Below are positions 26,157-34,095 of a DNA stretch of 64,000 nt, in pieces. Each line of letters opens with the position of its first letter. The first letter of the stretch is position 1. The DNA is from Saltatorellus ferox (GTDB taxonomy: Bacteria; Planctomycetota; UBA1135; GCA-002686595): assembly GCA_007751475.1 (NCBI GenBank), contig CP036434.1, positions 496,001 to 560,000 on the forward strand, given 5' to 3'. The position numbers were made by a program, and so were the translations under genes. The notes under the pieces were generated by a model, which saw nothing but the letters and a program-made list of their open reading frames with translations, had not been told where the DNA came from and did not search any database.

Positions 26157-27824
26157 TCATGTCCACTCACCGTGGATGAACGCGCGGCCATGCTTGGGCT
26201 CGCGGAACGTCCACAGGGAGCGTCCGCAGCTCGTCTCCAGGCGGAAATAGTCGCGCACCGTGTGAGGTGAACCGTCGGGCCAGGCCGGTGAGTCATCCCA
26301 CCAGGGGCGGGCGATGCGCTCGGGGCCGCGCGCGCGGCGGACGCGGTAGGCGATGCCGCGCCAGCGGATTCGCTGGGGCGCTCCGTGCATGTCCTCGAGG
26401 TCGAAGGTGGCGGGCTCGGGCGGATCGAAGAGCTTGGAGGGCCGTGGGGCCCCTCGGTGTGCGGCTGAGGTCTGGAGCGGTTTCCTCGGCGGCTCCTGGG
26501 GCTCGCCCGGGCGCTTGAGCGTGAAGGCGCGCTCCGGAAGGTGGGTCGCTTCCTCGTGGGGGACGACGACGGCGGGCAGGCCGAGGCGCGCCGCGAGGAT
26601 GTCGATGAGTTCGCCGATGTGCTTGTCCAGCACGAGCCGGTGCGGGCCAAGCCGGTGCGGGCCAAGACGGTGCGGGCCAAGACGGTGCGGGCCAGAACGG
26701 CGCGCGCCTCCGGCGTCCTCGGCGTCGACGCCGAACGCGCTCGACTGGCGCGTGGGCAGCCGGCCCGTGCGAACGGCGACGAAGCGCATGCTCTCGATGC
26801 CGAAGCCCAGGTGGACGTGATCGACCTTGGGCTTCAGCATGGTCCACAGATGCTTCGGGTCCGCGCTGGGTCTCGCCAGCGCGATCGGCACGTGGCGAGC
26901 GGGCAGGTCCGAGGGCTTCAGGACGAGCTTGCCCTCCAGAAGTCCGCGCCGTGCGCGCGCGAGATCGGCGCTGAGTTCGTACACGAGGGTCTCCGCCGTC
27001 TGCACCACGGCGGCGAGCTGCTTCACCGGTCCTTCGAAGATTCGCTCCGTCACGGGAGGCGTTTCGTACACCAGCGGGGTGACCGTCTCGAACGCGCGTC
27101 CGAGCGCCTGGTCGAGCCGCAGCCCGAGGTCCGCGCCGAAGCGCGCCGCGACCCGATCGCGATCGAGTTCCATGAGCTGCTGGATCCGCTCGACGCCGAG
27201 CTCGCGCAGCGCATCACCGAGCGCGGGGTCCGGCAGGCGTAGCGCTTCGATCGGCAGGTCCGCGAGGGCGGCGCCTTCCTCTCCCGATTCGACGATCGCG
27301 CGCGGCGTCTGGCCGAAGCGTGACACGGCCCACGCCGTTCCGATCGTATCGGCCACCGCGATGCGCGCGCCGAGTCCGAAGCGATGCATGCCGCCGAGGA
27401 TCGCGCGGCAGAGATCGTTCTCGTCGCCGAAGAGGCGCTCGGTGCCTGCCACGTCGAGGAAGAGACCCTCGGGTGGATCCAGCGCGACTACCGGGGAGAA
27501 GCGCGTCATCAGCCACATACCGACGGCGTGGAGCGCGCGCAGGTCGCGCTCTTCGCTGAGTTCCTCGACCCACGGATCCCCCGATTTGGCGCGAACGCGC
27601 GGGTCGATCAGCGCCTGGGCTTCGGCGAGCGACAGGCCCACGCGCACGCCGCGGCGCGCGGCTTCATTGCAGCGTGCCGCGATGGAGGCGCGCCCGCCGC
27701 TCGTTCGTGTCAGGAGAAGGCACGACGTCTTCGGGGCATGGGGCTGACGCATCGCGCGCTGGCGCCGACGCTGGGAGAGGTCGATCGAAAAGGAACGCAG
27801 GTGGAGTGCTAGGACGCGCCGCAT
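26157..27824 (-). CDS. imuB: ImuB-like Y-family polymerase-related protein
   Basis: This non-catalytic Y-family polymerase homologue is the hub of the ImuA-ImuB-DnaE2 mutasome for damage-induced mutagenesis. The start is the ATG at 27824 (MRRVLALHLRSFSIDLSQRR). It has 555 residues. The N-terminal polymerase-like part includes LLLTRTSGGRASIAARCNEA and LFLDVAGTERLFGDENDLC. The acidic metal ligands expected of active Y-polymerases are not evident at the start (LHLRSFSID), as usual for ImuB. The thumb/little-finger part follows, then a tail with TAFDLEDMHG-like text (PATFDLEDMHGAPQRIRWRG) and WRGIAYRVRRARGPERIARP typical of ImuB C-termini. Odd features are a four-fold GPHRL repeat and a 161-bp overlap with imuA. 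Confidence 0.85.
   Translation of the reverse strand: MRRVLALHLRSFSIDLSQRRRQRAMRQPHAPKTSCLLLTRTSGGRASIAARCNEAARRGVRVGLSLAEAQALIDPRVRAKSGDPWVEELSEERDLRALHAVGMWLMTRFSPVVALDPPEGLFLDVAGTERLFGDENDLCRAILGGMHRFGLGARIAVADTIGTAWAVSRFGQTPRAIVESGEEGAALADLPIEALRLPDPALGDALRELGVERIQQLMELDRDRVAARFGADLGLRLDQALGRAFETVTPLVYETPPVTERIFEGPVKQLAAVVQTAETLVYELSADLARARRGLLEGKLVLKPSDLPARHVPIALARPSADPKHLWTMLKPKVDHVHLGFGIESMRFVAVRTGRLPTRQSSAFGVDAEDAGGARRSGPHRLGPHRLGPHRLGPHRLVLDKHIGELIDILAARLGLPAVVVPHEEATHLPERAFTLKRPGEPQEPPRKPLQTSAAHRGAPRPSKLFDPPEPATFDLEDMHGAPQRIRWRGIAYRVRRARGPERIARPWWDDSPAWPDGSPHTVRDYFRLETSCGRSLWTFREPKHGRAFIHGEWT
26637..26696. repeat. Four 15-bp tandem repeats inside imuB
   Basis: Four near-identical units (two CCGGTGCGGGCCAAG, two ACGGTGCGGGCCAAG or nearly so) encode four GPHRL pentapeptides on the reverse strand. 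The unit length is a multiple of three, so gain or loss of units would keep the reading frame. Confidence 0.9.
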
Positions 27825-28776
27825 GGCTGTGCATGTACCGTTGGATTCCGGGTAGGTTCCTCCTCCTTCCCATGGCTTCCCTATCTTCGAGTCTGTCTTC
27901 GGGCCCATTCCCCGATCCGGTTCCGCGAAGTGTGTGCAGCGGAATGTCCGGGGCAGAGATGACCCTTTGCGCGCCCTTGGCGCGGATCAGCGCGAGCCTC
28001 CAGCGGGGGCTCGCGCGCGACATCTCTTCGTCGGGTACGGCCTCCCGGGTGACCATCCAGCGCGTGGTCGCCGCCGAGATCTCGCGCACCTCTTCGGGTG
28101 GCCGCGCGAGGAGCACGAGCGCGCCAGCGGAGGCCGCGGCGAGCTGGAGCCTGCGCGTCGCGGCCATCGGCAGCCCCGAACCGTCGGCGATGACGGCGGT
28201 GACGCCAGGGCAGCGCAGGGTGGTGTCGATGGCCCAGAGCCGTTCGCTGACCTCGCCTCTGGAGCGCTTCTCGCCGGTGGTGGTGGCGACGAAGAGCGAG
28301 CGCGTAAGGAGGTCGGGCCCGGTGGCTCTATCCTGCTCCCCATCCACCAGCGTGATCGAAGCCTCGAGCTGCGGCCGGTAGCCCGGCTCGCCCACGAGAT
28401 CGACGCCCACCGGATGGGAGAGAGCGCGCGGGTAGGGCCAGACGCTTCGCCCGATCCAGACGACGTGGTCCGGTGCACCACGATCGGCGGCGTCACGGGC
28501 CGCCTGGCGCGCGAGATGGGTGAGGAGGAAGAGGGGCGGCGACCAGGCGGAGCCCTTCTCGGAAGCCCCGCCCGGCTGACCCACGCCGAACCATTCATGG
28601 ACGGCGCCCCGCACGAGGCCACCACTGGAGGAGGGGAGTTCTTCTGCGGCCCGATCTCCCCCGGCGGCGCCTTGGCTGACGAGGGCATCCCACTCCTTTC
28701 CCTCTGAAGCGCGCAGCACGGCGTCCACCGCCGACCATCCGGTCGGTACGGTTCGGGGGCGGTGCGCGGCGGTCAT
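27664..28776 (-). CDS. imuA: ImuA-like RecA-related protein
   Basis: The ATG at 28776 (MTAAHRPRTVPTGWSAVDAV) is chosen over the longer frame. The 370-residue protein belongs to the ImuA/SulA-like RecA-related family that works with ImuB. Landmarks are VPTGWSAVDAVL at the start, GGLVRGAVHEWFG, PDHVVWIGRSVWPYPRAL and CPGVTAVIADGSGLPMAATR with RRLQLAAASAGALVLLARPP, the usual order in this family. The C-terminal 50 residues (from about RYMHSHAARPSTPP) are Pro/Ala-rich and lie over the imuB start in another frame. They are less certain than the rest. No dnaE2 is found in the window. Confidence 0.8.
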   Translation of the reverse strand: MTAAHRPRTVPTGWSAVDAVLRASEGKEWDALVSQGAAGGDRAAEELPSSSGGLVRGAVHEWFGVGQPGGASEKGSAWSPPLFLLTHLARQAARDAADRGAPDHVVWIGRSVWPYPRALSHPVGVDLVGEPGYRPQLEASITLVDGEQDRATGPDLLTRSLFVATTTGEKRSRGEVSERLWAIDTTLRCPGVTAVIADGSGLPMAATRRLQLAAASAGALVLLARPPEEVREISAATTRWMVTREAVPDEEMSRASPRWRLALIRAKGAQRVISAPDIPLHTLRGTGSGNGPEDRLEDREAMGRRRNLPGIQRYMHSHAARPSTPPAFLFDRPLPASAPARDASAPCPEDVVPSPDTNERRARLHRGTLQ

Positions 28777-28843
28777 GCGCCGAGGGTAGGTTTTTGTTCG
28801 GGTCCTGGCTACCCGGATTCGGGGCCCCATCTCCTGGTCCTCC

Positions 28844-28859
28844 GGAAATCGCGATTCCC
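28844..28859. promoter_or_regulatory. Imperfect palindrome upstream of imuA
   Basis: GGAAATCGCGATTCCC is palindromic except at positions 3 and 14, with a perfect ATCGCGAT core. It lies about 70 bp before the imuA start. It is a possible operator, but it does not match the Gram-negative or Gram-positive LexA consensus. The rest of the 28777-29049 gap shows nothing recognisable. Confidence 0.2.
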
Positions 28860-29049
28860 GTCATCGGAGAGGGTCGGGGTAGCGGAGCCAGCGGCCCGAG
28901 GCGCGCGTCCTGCCCGGCGAAGACCATGAAGTGCCCCCGAGCCCAAGCTCCCTACCTCGCCCGGCTCCAGCAGGGGAAACCGTTCCTGCGTCGTCTCGCC
29001 GCCGCGCTCCTACGCGAGTCTGGCCGTTGCCCCGGTCGCCGGAGCGACC

Positions 29050-29307
29050 TCAATCACCGGTCGCGGTCAGGCCGAGGGCGCAGGAGAGCATGGTCTCGAC
29101 GCTCGGCGAGAGTTCCCCCTCGAACGAAGCGCGGGAACTGCGGGTCGCCGGGTCGCTCGACGCCGCCGGGAGGCTTGAGATCGTCAAGGTCCATTCAACG
29201 CCCGAACCGCAGTCCGTAGCAGTAGTTTCGCCCAAGGTTCGGCAACGCAGCTGAAGCGCGAAGGGGGCCGAAGAAATGGCGCGAACTTTTGGATCACTAG
29301 TCTCCAA
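29050..29307 (-). CDS. Possible small ORF or frameshifted tail of the metalloprotease
   Basis: This is an 85-codon frame that starts at a TTG at 29307 and overlaps the end of the metalloprotease gene (stop at 29297) by 11 bp. Codon use is GC-rich at third positions, in keeping with real genes here. The translation (VEWTLTISSLPAASS) has beta-strand character and three cysteines (LRCRTLG, TDCGSG, LSCALG). It may be the displaced C-terminus of the protease after a one-base change near 29300, a separate small protein, or chance. There is no good ribosome-binding site. Confidence 0.3.
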   Translation of the reverse strand: METSDPKVRAISSAPFALQLRCRTLGETTATDCGSGVEWTLTISSLPAASSDPATRSSRASFEGELSPSVETMLSCALGLTATGD

Positions 29308-30931
29308 TCCTCACCACGCCAGCCTGGGGATTGAAGGCCTCCAGGACCACGAAGTGGCTGATGATCATCGGGAATACGTCGTCCGGGGCAGAGGCTGTCG
29401 TCCCGCTGAAGATCTTGACTCGAAGTGGCGATCCGGTCGCGTTGAGCGTTTGCGTCAGCGAGGAGAACGGGAAGTCCGAGGTTCCGTTCTCTCCGCACGT
29501 CATCCCGCAGTCGCGAAACTGCACCCAGAGGAAACCACTGTCGGACACGTCGAGGCAGGCCTGCCTGGCGTTGCGATGGTCGATGACTCGACCGGCGTTG
29601 CAGGGCCCGAACTCGACCAGACTCATGTTCTGGCAGCCGTTGATGGTCGAGCACATCAGAAGGCAGGGCATGGCATTGATGCACGTATTCGACGTAGAAC
29701 TATCGTTGTCGCAGTGCCTTCCGTTCCAGAGATGGCCGAGTTCGTGGCCGACGAACTGAGCCTGGCTCAGATCATTGCTGGTCCCCTCGGAAAAGCAGAA
29801 CGCGGCGCTTCGGTTGCACACGACGCCAATCGCGTAGGCTCTTCCGATCAGCGAAAAATCCATGGCCCCCGTGCTGCCTGGACGCCAGGTGTTGAGTCCC
29901 GTCATATGAAGGACGAGGTCGTAGAGCGCGTCTGACTGGTTGTTGGTCCACTCCGCCCGCTGCTCGTTGTTGATCGCGCTGCCCTCGGCGGACGTATAAG
30001 GGTCTGTGCTAGCGTCCGTTCTGACGATGAGACGCGTGACCACGTGCGCGATGCTCACGTCTTGCTCATAGGCCAGATTGATGTTGTTGACGATGATCGC
30101 GATCTCGTCCCGGGTTCGAGACACGCTGTTCATGTTGAACTGGAAGTACTCAAAATCCGAGTCTACGCCCAGTTCGGCCACGTACATCGCGCTGCTCGTA
30201 GCGCCGAGTGTGTTGCCACTTCCGGGCGGAACCACGCCAGGACGTCCAGTCCGCGGGGCGATACCCCTCTGAGCTTCCCGCGGATCTTGTCGAAGATCCG
30301 CGAGAGTCGGTTGCTGGCAGGAGGTGGATGGGTGACGAACGTCGGAGACCTCGTAGTAGACGCTCAATCCATCATCGAAACCGCTCGGTTCGATCGCCGC
30401 CGCGGGCTCACCTGGACGATGCAGCACGGCACGGAACCCCGCGTCCGTGAAGCCTACGCTCACGCGCGAACCGGGTATCTCGAGGATACGGCCACGGTAC
30501 GTGCGAGATGGCGCGAGGACGGAAGCGTTGCGCTCGCCATGGCCGCCCATGACGATGAGTTGTGCGTCCGGACTCCAGACCGAGCGGCGCTCCAGGGCGA
30601 GGGTCCACGTATGCTCCGCCGTTTCGACCAGCATGGAAAACGAATCCGGGTCATCCTCCGGAGCCTCCACGGCGACCAGCTCGAACGAGTCGAGGCCTGC
30701 AAGTCGCGCCATCGACCTGGCGGCTTCCTGCGGGTTCGAAACGCCTGACTTGGGAAGGACTGCCGAAGCGTGCGCGGGGTCTGCCTGGGCTCTTGCCGGA
30801 ATCCAAGAACCGGCTGCAGACGGACAATTCAGGCCGTAAGCGATGCCCATCGATGATGCGGCAGGCAGCGAGACGGCGAGGAAGAGCGTCGAGATCGCGC
30901 GGGCGCTTCGATGAAAGAGGTGTTGTCTCAT
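29297..30931 (-). CDS. Secreted M12-like (metzincin) zinc metalloprotease
   Basis: This 544-residue protein has an N-terminal signal peptide (ISTLFLAVSLPAASS). A propeptide-like region runs to about residue 245. The catalytic domain then includes YVAELGVDSDFEYFQFN, DEIAIIVNNINLAYEQDVSI and the zinc motif HELGHLWNGRHCD (H396, E397, H400, H406), the metzincin pattern HExxHxxxxxHD. CLLMCSTINGC, about 30 residues later, could hold the Met-turn. Several cysteines suggest disulfides. A Gram-negative-type reprolysin/M12B relation is most likely. The C-terminus ends abruptly (VVRIGD) and lacks the module found on other secreted proteins here; see the overlapping ORF at 29050. Confidence 0.83.
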   Translation of the reverse strand: MRQHLFHRSARAISTLFLAVSLPAASSMGIAYGLNCPSAAGSWIPARAQADPAHASAVLPKSGVSNPQEAARSMARLAGLDSFELVAVEAPEDDPDSFSMLVETAEHTWTLALERRSVWSPDAQLIVMGGHGERNASVLAPSRTYRGRILEIPGSRVSVGFTDAGFRAVLHRPGEPAAAIEPSGFDDGLSVYYEVSDVRHPSTSCQQPTLADLRQDPREAQRGIAPRTGRPGVVPPGSGNTLGATSSAMYVAELGVDSDFEYFQFNMNSVSRTRDEIAIIVNNINLAYEQDVSIAHVVTRLIVRTDASTDPYTSAEGSAINNEQRAEWTNNQSDALYDLVLHMTGLNTWRPGSTGAMDFSLIGRAYAIGVVCNRSAAFCFSEGTSNDLSQAQFVGHELGHLWNGRHCDNDSSTSNTCINAMPCLLMCSTINGCQNMSLVEFGPCNAGRVIDHRNARQACLDVSDSGFLWVQFRDCGMTCGENGTSDFPFSSLTQTLNATGSPLRVKIFSGTTASAPDDVFPMIISHFVVLEAFNPQAGVVRIGD

Positions 30932-31149
30932 TTTGCGGTTCTCGATCTCAATGAAGGTTCACGAGAACGAGGCCCTCACCTGACGCGAGTGGCGACGTGA
31001 AGGACCATGGAAATGGGGGAAGACGGAGGAGTTTCGAAAGGGGACGTTTCTGTACGCCAGAAGGCCCTGCAACCTCTGGACGGCCCCATGACCGCGTCTC
31101 GCGGCGGCTACTCCTTCCCCATCATCGATTCGCGAGGTTCCCGTGATTC

Positions 31150-31401
31150 TTGCTCGCTGGTCCTCTCAAGCCGGAGGAGGATGAAATCGCCACCGCTCTC
31201 GCCGAAGCCGTTCCGCCTCTCTTCGCAGCGCTCGGTAGCCTGCGATACGGCCAGGTCACGGTCCTCGACGGCCGCGCGTCGGCCGCCTCCGTGATCGAAA
31301 CGTCGTTCCACTCCAGGTGGCTAGACTCGTTCGATGGCCCCTATGGAGTCCAGCAGCCTGGGGACTCGACCAGGTGGGGCCTCGCTCAGCGCCGGGGGTA
31401 G
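31150..31401 (+). CDS. Doubtful small ORF in the 30932-31385 gap
   Basis: The 450-bp stretch before the four-helix-bundle gene has no clear gene. The best candidate is an 83-codon frame from a TTG at 31150. Its text EDEIATALAEAVPPLFAALG then LRYGQVTVLDGRA faintly resembles the small DUF2292/YezD family (RYGxVTIxxxDGR), but the following part does not. There is no ATG start and it overlaps the convergent gene by 16 bp. It may be a decayed remnant. Confidence 0.2.
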   Translation: MLAGPLKPEEDEIATALAEAVPPLFAALGSLRYGQVTVLDGRASAASVIETSFHSRWLDSFDGPYGVQQPGDSTRWGLAQRRG

Positions 31402-32039
31402 AAGATGACGATGAGTGACGCCAGCACGATCAGCGAGAGTAGACCGATCTCGATGCTTGAGACGAGGGCCATTCGCCCAATGGCCTTATCACCGATCCCC
31501 ACCTGCCGCCGCCCTTCCTTCATCTGGATGCTGGATAGCTCTTTGAGGTCGGCCTGCAGTTCATTCACAAGTCCTGCGAGCTTGGAATCCTTGGTGTAGC
31601 CCAGTGTGGCATTGCTTGCGACGTCGAGCTCATCTTCCAGCGCCTGGAGAGCCTCGACTTTTTTCTTGAACCGCGCCAGCGTGCTCTCTTCCACCTTCGT
31701 GAGGTAGGTCTGCTCGAATCGCACGATGGCCGAATCGATGGCGTCGTCGATCCCGATGTCCCGGCTGGCGAAGTAGTCCGTGTCGGACGTCACATACGCG
31801 AGTTCTTTTTCGTGCAGGTGAGAAGCGAGATCCAGTATGAGGCTCTTGACCAGGAGGCGATCCTCGTAGATCGACTCCGTGGAGGCTTGAACCTTCTTCG
31901 ATTCGATCACCTTGCTCTGGCTGGTGGCGAGAACCATGCCGAAAGCCATCAGGAGCAAGAAGAGCCACTTGACCTTGGAAGCAGTATTCAAGTTGTTTGG
32001 TTGGTTGGCTAGTGAGCGGGCCGCGGGTAGTTGCTCCAT
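31386..32039 (-). CDS. Orphan four-helix-bundle membrane protein (chemoreceptor-sensor-like)
   Basis: The ATG at 32039 (MEQLPAARSLANQPNNLNTA) gives 217 residues. TM1 (VKWLFLLLMAFGMVLATS) is followed by a helical extracytoplasmic region of about 140 residues, with KKVQASTESIYEDRLLVKSL and ESTLARFKKKVEALQALEDE. TM2 (MALVSSIEIGLLSLIVLASL) ends at IVIFYPRR, two residues from the C-terminus after Tyr-Pro. This matches the 4HB sensor module of methyl-accepting proteins and kinases, but no HAMP, kinase or signalling tail is present. It may be a stand-alone sensor, a membrane scaffold, or a truncated receptor. A small lipoprotein gene lies upstream on the same strand. Confidence 0.65.
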   Translation of the reverse strand: MEQLPAARSLANQPNNLNTASKVKWLFLLLMAFGMVLATSQSKVIESKKVQASTESIYEDRLLVKSLILDLASHLHEKELAYVTSDTDYFASRDIGIDDAIDSAIVRFEQTYLTKVEESTLARFKKKVEALQALEDELDVASNATLGYTKDSKLAGLVNELQADLKELSSIQMKEGRRQVGIGDKAIGRMALVSSIEIGLLSLIVLASLIVIFYPRR

Positions 32040-32098
32040 GGTGCCCGCTGAGGACCGGACGGTCCAGGATCGCATGGATCATGTACCCCATGGACCTG

Positions 32099-32131
32099 TG
32101 TGGCGGTACCGCCACAAGGTTCGGTACCGCC
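32099..32131. repeat. GGTACC-family element, copy D
   Basis: It holds the perfect 18-bp palindrome TGTGGCGGTACCGCCACA (32099-32116), followed by AGGTTCGGTACCGCC. A near twin lies at 34096 on the other side of the IS element. Both sit in gaps between genes. Confidence 0.75.
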
Positions 32132-32132
32132 A

Positions 32133-32156
32133 TTCATCTGGGCGGCGATCTCCTTG
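32133..32156. repeat. 24-bp duplicate of part of the lipoprotein gene
   Basis: These 24 bases are identical to 32377-32400 inside the lipoprotein gene, where they encode KEIAAQMK on the reverse strand. Here they encode KEIAAQM in an ORF without a start or recognised continuation. The copy starts directly after the GGTACC-family element. It looks like a relic of a duplicated gene end. Confidence 0.7.
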
Positions 32157-32192
32157 TGGCGGGCCTCCTTGATCCGGCTCAACCGCGGGCGA

Positions 32193-32570
32193 TCAGTTGT
32201 CCATGGCATCCATGACGGGACCAAGGACCGCAGCGATCTCAGGGTCCTTCATGAGACGCCTCATCTCGTTCATCATGCCCGTGGTGATCTCGTTCATCTC
32301 CTTGTTGCCCTCTGCCTTCTTGGTCAGAGCTTCCTGCTCTTCCTTGGGGAGTGCCTCCACCTTGGTCTGGATCGCCTTCATCTGGGCGGCGATCTCCTTG
32401 AGCTTGGGTGCCGCGGCCTCCGCAGCTTCCTTGCTGTCGATGCCCTTGAGAGTCTCAACGAACTGGGACGTGGTGGCGGTCATCTCGCCGGTGAGAGAGT
32501 CGGAGCCGCCGCATGAAGCGGAGACGAGGAGGCAGAGAGTCGCAACGGCGACGGGGAGGAGCTGTTTCAT
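32193..32570 (-). CDS. Small lipoprotein, helical
   Basis: This 125-residue protein has a lipoprotein signal (MKQLLPVAVATLCLLVSASC; lipidated C20 followed by GGSDS). The mature part is almost all charged helix, with KEAAEAAAPKLKEIAAQMKA, ALPKEEQEALTKKAEGNKEM and a Met-rich end (MMNEMRRLMKDPEIAAVLG). It resembles small helical periplasmic lipoproteins of unknown role. The next gene downstream is the four-helix-bundle membrane protein, so a shared transcript is possible, but a 150-bp gap with a palindrome lies between. Function unknown. Confidence 0.75.
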   Translation of the reverse strand: MKQLLPVAVATLCLLVSASCGGSDSLTGEMTATTSQFVETLKGIDSKEAAEAAAPKLKEIAAQMKAIQTKVEALPKEEQEALTKKAEGNKEMNEITTGMMNEMRRLMKDPEIAAVLGPVMDAMDN

Positions 32571-32599
32571 GGCGGGGAGTGTGACTTCTCAGCCCCTGT

Positions 32600-32632
32600 G
32601 CGGGGTCAGATTCCCCGCTGATCTGGCCCCGC
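32600..32632. other. Hairpin between lipoprotein gene and IS element
   Basis: GCGGGGTCAGAT (32600-32611) pairs with ATCTGGCCCCGC (32621-32632) with one mismatch. A shorter alternative pairing, GCGGGG with CCCCGC at 32612-32617, also exists. It lies just upstream of the lipoprotein start, has no T-run, and could be an operator or a remnant. Confidence 0.35.
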
Positions 32633-32682
32633 AGATCTGGCTCTGCTCAGCTCAGGGGAGTCCGCGCCCGCGCCGGGTCAGG

Positions 32683-34079
32683 GGGTGTATCACTTGTTCT
32701 GTAATTTCGGCTTCGGCTCGACTGACCATCTGAACCTGCAAGGCGCGTGAGGGATCGGCCCTCACCCCTGAGGGGCCGATTCGTCACGTGCCGGTTGCGT
32801 GGGAGGCCATCGTTGGCTTTCGTGGTGTTAACCACAACCCCACTCGACCAACGATGCCTCACCACGAAGCCGACGCTAACAAGATCTCCCTCGTCCTGGA
32901 ACTTCTGACTGAGCACGGTTTCGACCGTCTCGCTGAGGCGATCCAGATCCTGCTCAACGAAGCCATGCTGATCGAACGTTCCGACTACCTGAACGCCGCG
33001 CCGTACGAACGCGCAGAGTCCAGGCGCGGGTACGCGAACGGGTTCAAGCCCAAGCGCGTCGCGTCTCGTGTCGGCGAGCTCGAGCTGCGCATCCCGCAGG
33101 TTCGGGAAGCCGCCGAGGGCGGAGAGCGCTTCTATCCGAACGCCCTCGAGCGAGGAGAACGTGGCGAGAGGGCTCTCAAGCTCGCGATCGCAGAAATGTA
33201 CATCAACGGCGTCTCGACACGCCGCGTTCAGAGGGTCACTGAGGAGCTCTGCGGGCTCAAGATCACATCTTCTCAAGTCTCACGCGCGACTCAGCTCCTC
33301 GACGAAGAGATCTCCTCGTGGAGGAGTCGCCCCATCGGCGCCTGTCCCTACCTCGTGCTCGATGCACGCTACGAGAAGGTGAGGATCGGCGGCTCCGTGG
33401 TCACGGCGGCTGTTCTCGTCGCCATGGCGGTACGAGAGGACGGGAAGCGATCGATCGTCGGCGTCAGCGTTGCCACCTCCGAAGCTGAGGTCCACTGGCG
33501 GGAGTTCCTGCAGTCGCTCGTCCTCCGTGGACTGCATGGTGTGCGCCTCTTCACCAGTGACGACCACCCCGGCATCAAGGCCGCTCTCGCATCCGTCTTC
33601 CCTGGCGTTGCCTGGCAACGATGCCAGTGCCACATGCAGCGCAACGCGCAGTCCTACGTCTCCAAGATCGTCATGAAGAAGGACGTGGCGGAGGACCTCC
33701 GCTCCATCTTCAACGCGCCGACGATGGCCGACGCCGAGCAGATCATCAAGACGGTCGTTGTCAAGTACCAGGACTCGGAGCCCAGGGTCGCCGCGTGGAT
33801 CGAAGAAAACATCCACGAGGGACTCGCTGTCCTCCAATCTCCCGCCAGCCATCGTCGACGCCTCCGGACGTCGAACGCGGTCGAGAGGCTCAACAAAGAG
33901 ATCAAGAGGCGAACGCGAGTCGCTGGCCTCTTCCCGAACGAAGCCGCGCTGTTGCGGCTCGTCACTGCCCTGGCCATGGAGGTCTCCGAAGATTGGGAGG
34001 CCGGCCGTCAATACCTCACCATGGAGCAAGCCTGATCTTCCTCGCGGACGAAATTACAGAAGAAGAGTTGCTCTATCCC
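32683..34079 (+). mobile_element. Complete IS256-family insertion sequence with 8-bp target duplication
   Basis: The element is 1397 bp. Its left end (32683-32709, GGGTGTATCAC...TTCTGTAATTTCG) and right end (34049-34079, reverse complement GGGATAGAGCAAC...TTCTGTAATTTCG) are imperfect terminal inverted repeats, identical over the inner 13 bases and starting GGG. GGGTCAGG occurs directly outside both ends (32675-32682 and 34080-34087), an 8-bp target duplication as expected for this family. The single transposase gene is intact. All this points to a recent, possibly still active insertion. Confidence 0.9.
32854..34035 (+). CDS. IS256-family (mutator-type) transposase
   Basis: This DDE transposase moves the surrounding element by copy-out-paste-in. 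The start is the ATG at 32854 (MPHHEADANKISLVLELLTE), 22 codons inside the longest frame, giving 393 residues, the usual IS256 length. The N-terminal region has EAIQILLNEAMLIERSDYL and GYANGFKPKRV. The catalytic triad is probably D in LVLDARYEKVR, D in LFTSDDHPGIKAAL and E in TSNAVERLNKEIKRR. The signature WQRCQCHMQRNA is also present. No frameshift or stop is seen. Confidence 0.95.
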   Translation: MPHHEADANKISLVLELLTEHGFDRLAEAIQILLNEAMLIERSDYLNAAPYERAESRRGYANGFKPKRVASRVGELELRIPQVREAAEGGERFYPNALERGERGERALKLAIAEMYINGVSTRRVQRVTEELCGLKITSSQVSRATQLLDEEISSWRSRPIGACPYLVLDARYEKVRIGGSVVTAAVLVAMAVREDGKRSIVGVSVATSEAEVHWREFLQSLVLRGLHGVRLFTSDDHPGIKAALASVFPGVAWQRCQCHMQRNAQSYVSKIVMKKDVAEDLRSIFNAPTMADAEQIIKTVVVKYQDSEPRVAAWIEENIHEGLAVLQSPASHRRRLRTSNAVERLNKEIKRRTRVAGLFPNEAALLRLVTALAMEVSEDWEAGRQYLTMEQA

Positions 34080-34095
34080 GGGTCAGGCTCGATTC

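Noticed and set aside
26637..26696. Possible CRISPR-like repeat array
   Set aside because: Units are 15 bp, directly adjacent with no spacers, and translate in frame as part of ImuB.
28777..28900. LexA box upstream of imuA
   Set aside because: No CTGT-N8-ACAG or GAAC-N4-GTTC match is present. Only a weaker palindrome of unknown meaning is seen at 28844.
32600..32632. Hairpin as a riboswitch or rho-independent terminator
   Set aside because: It is small, has no T-run, and lies upstream rather than downstream of the lipoprotein gene. No riboswitch consensus is seen.
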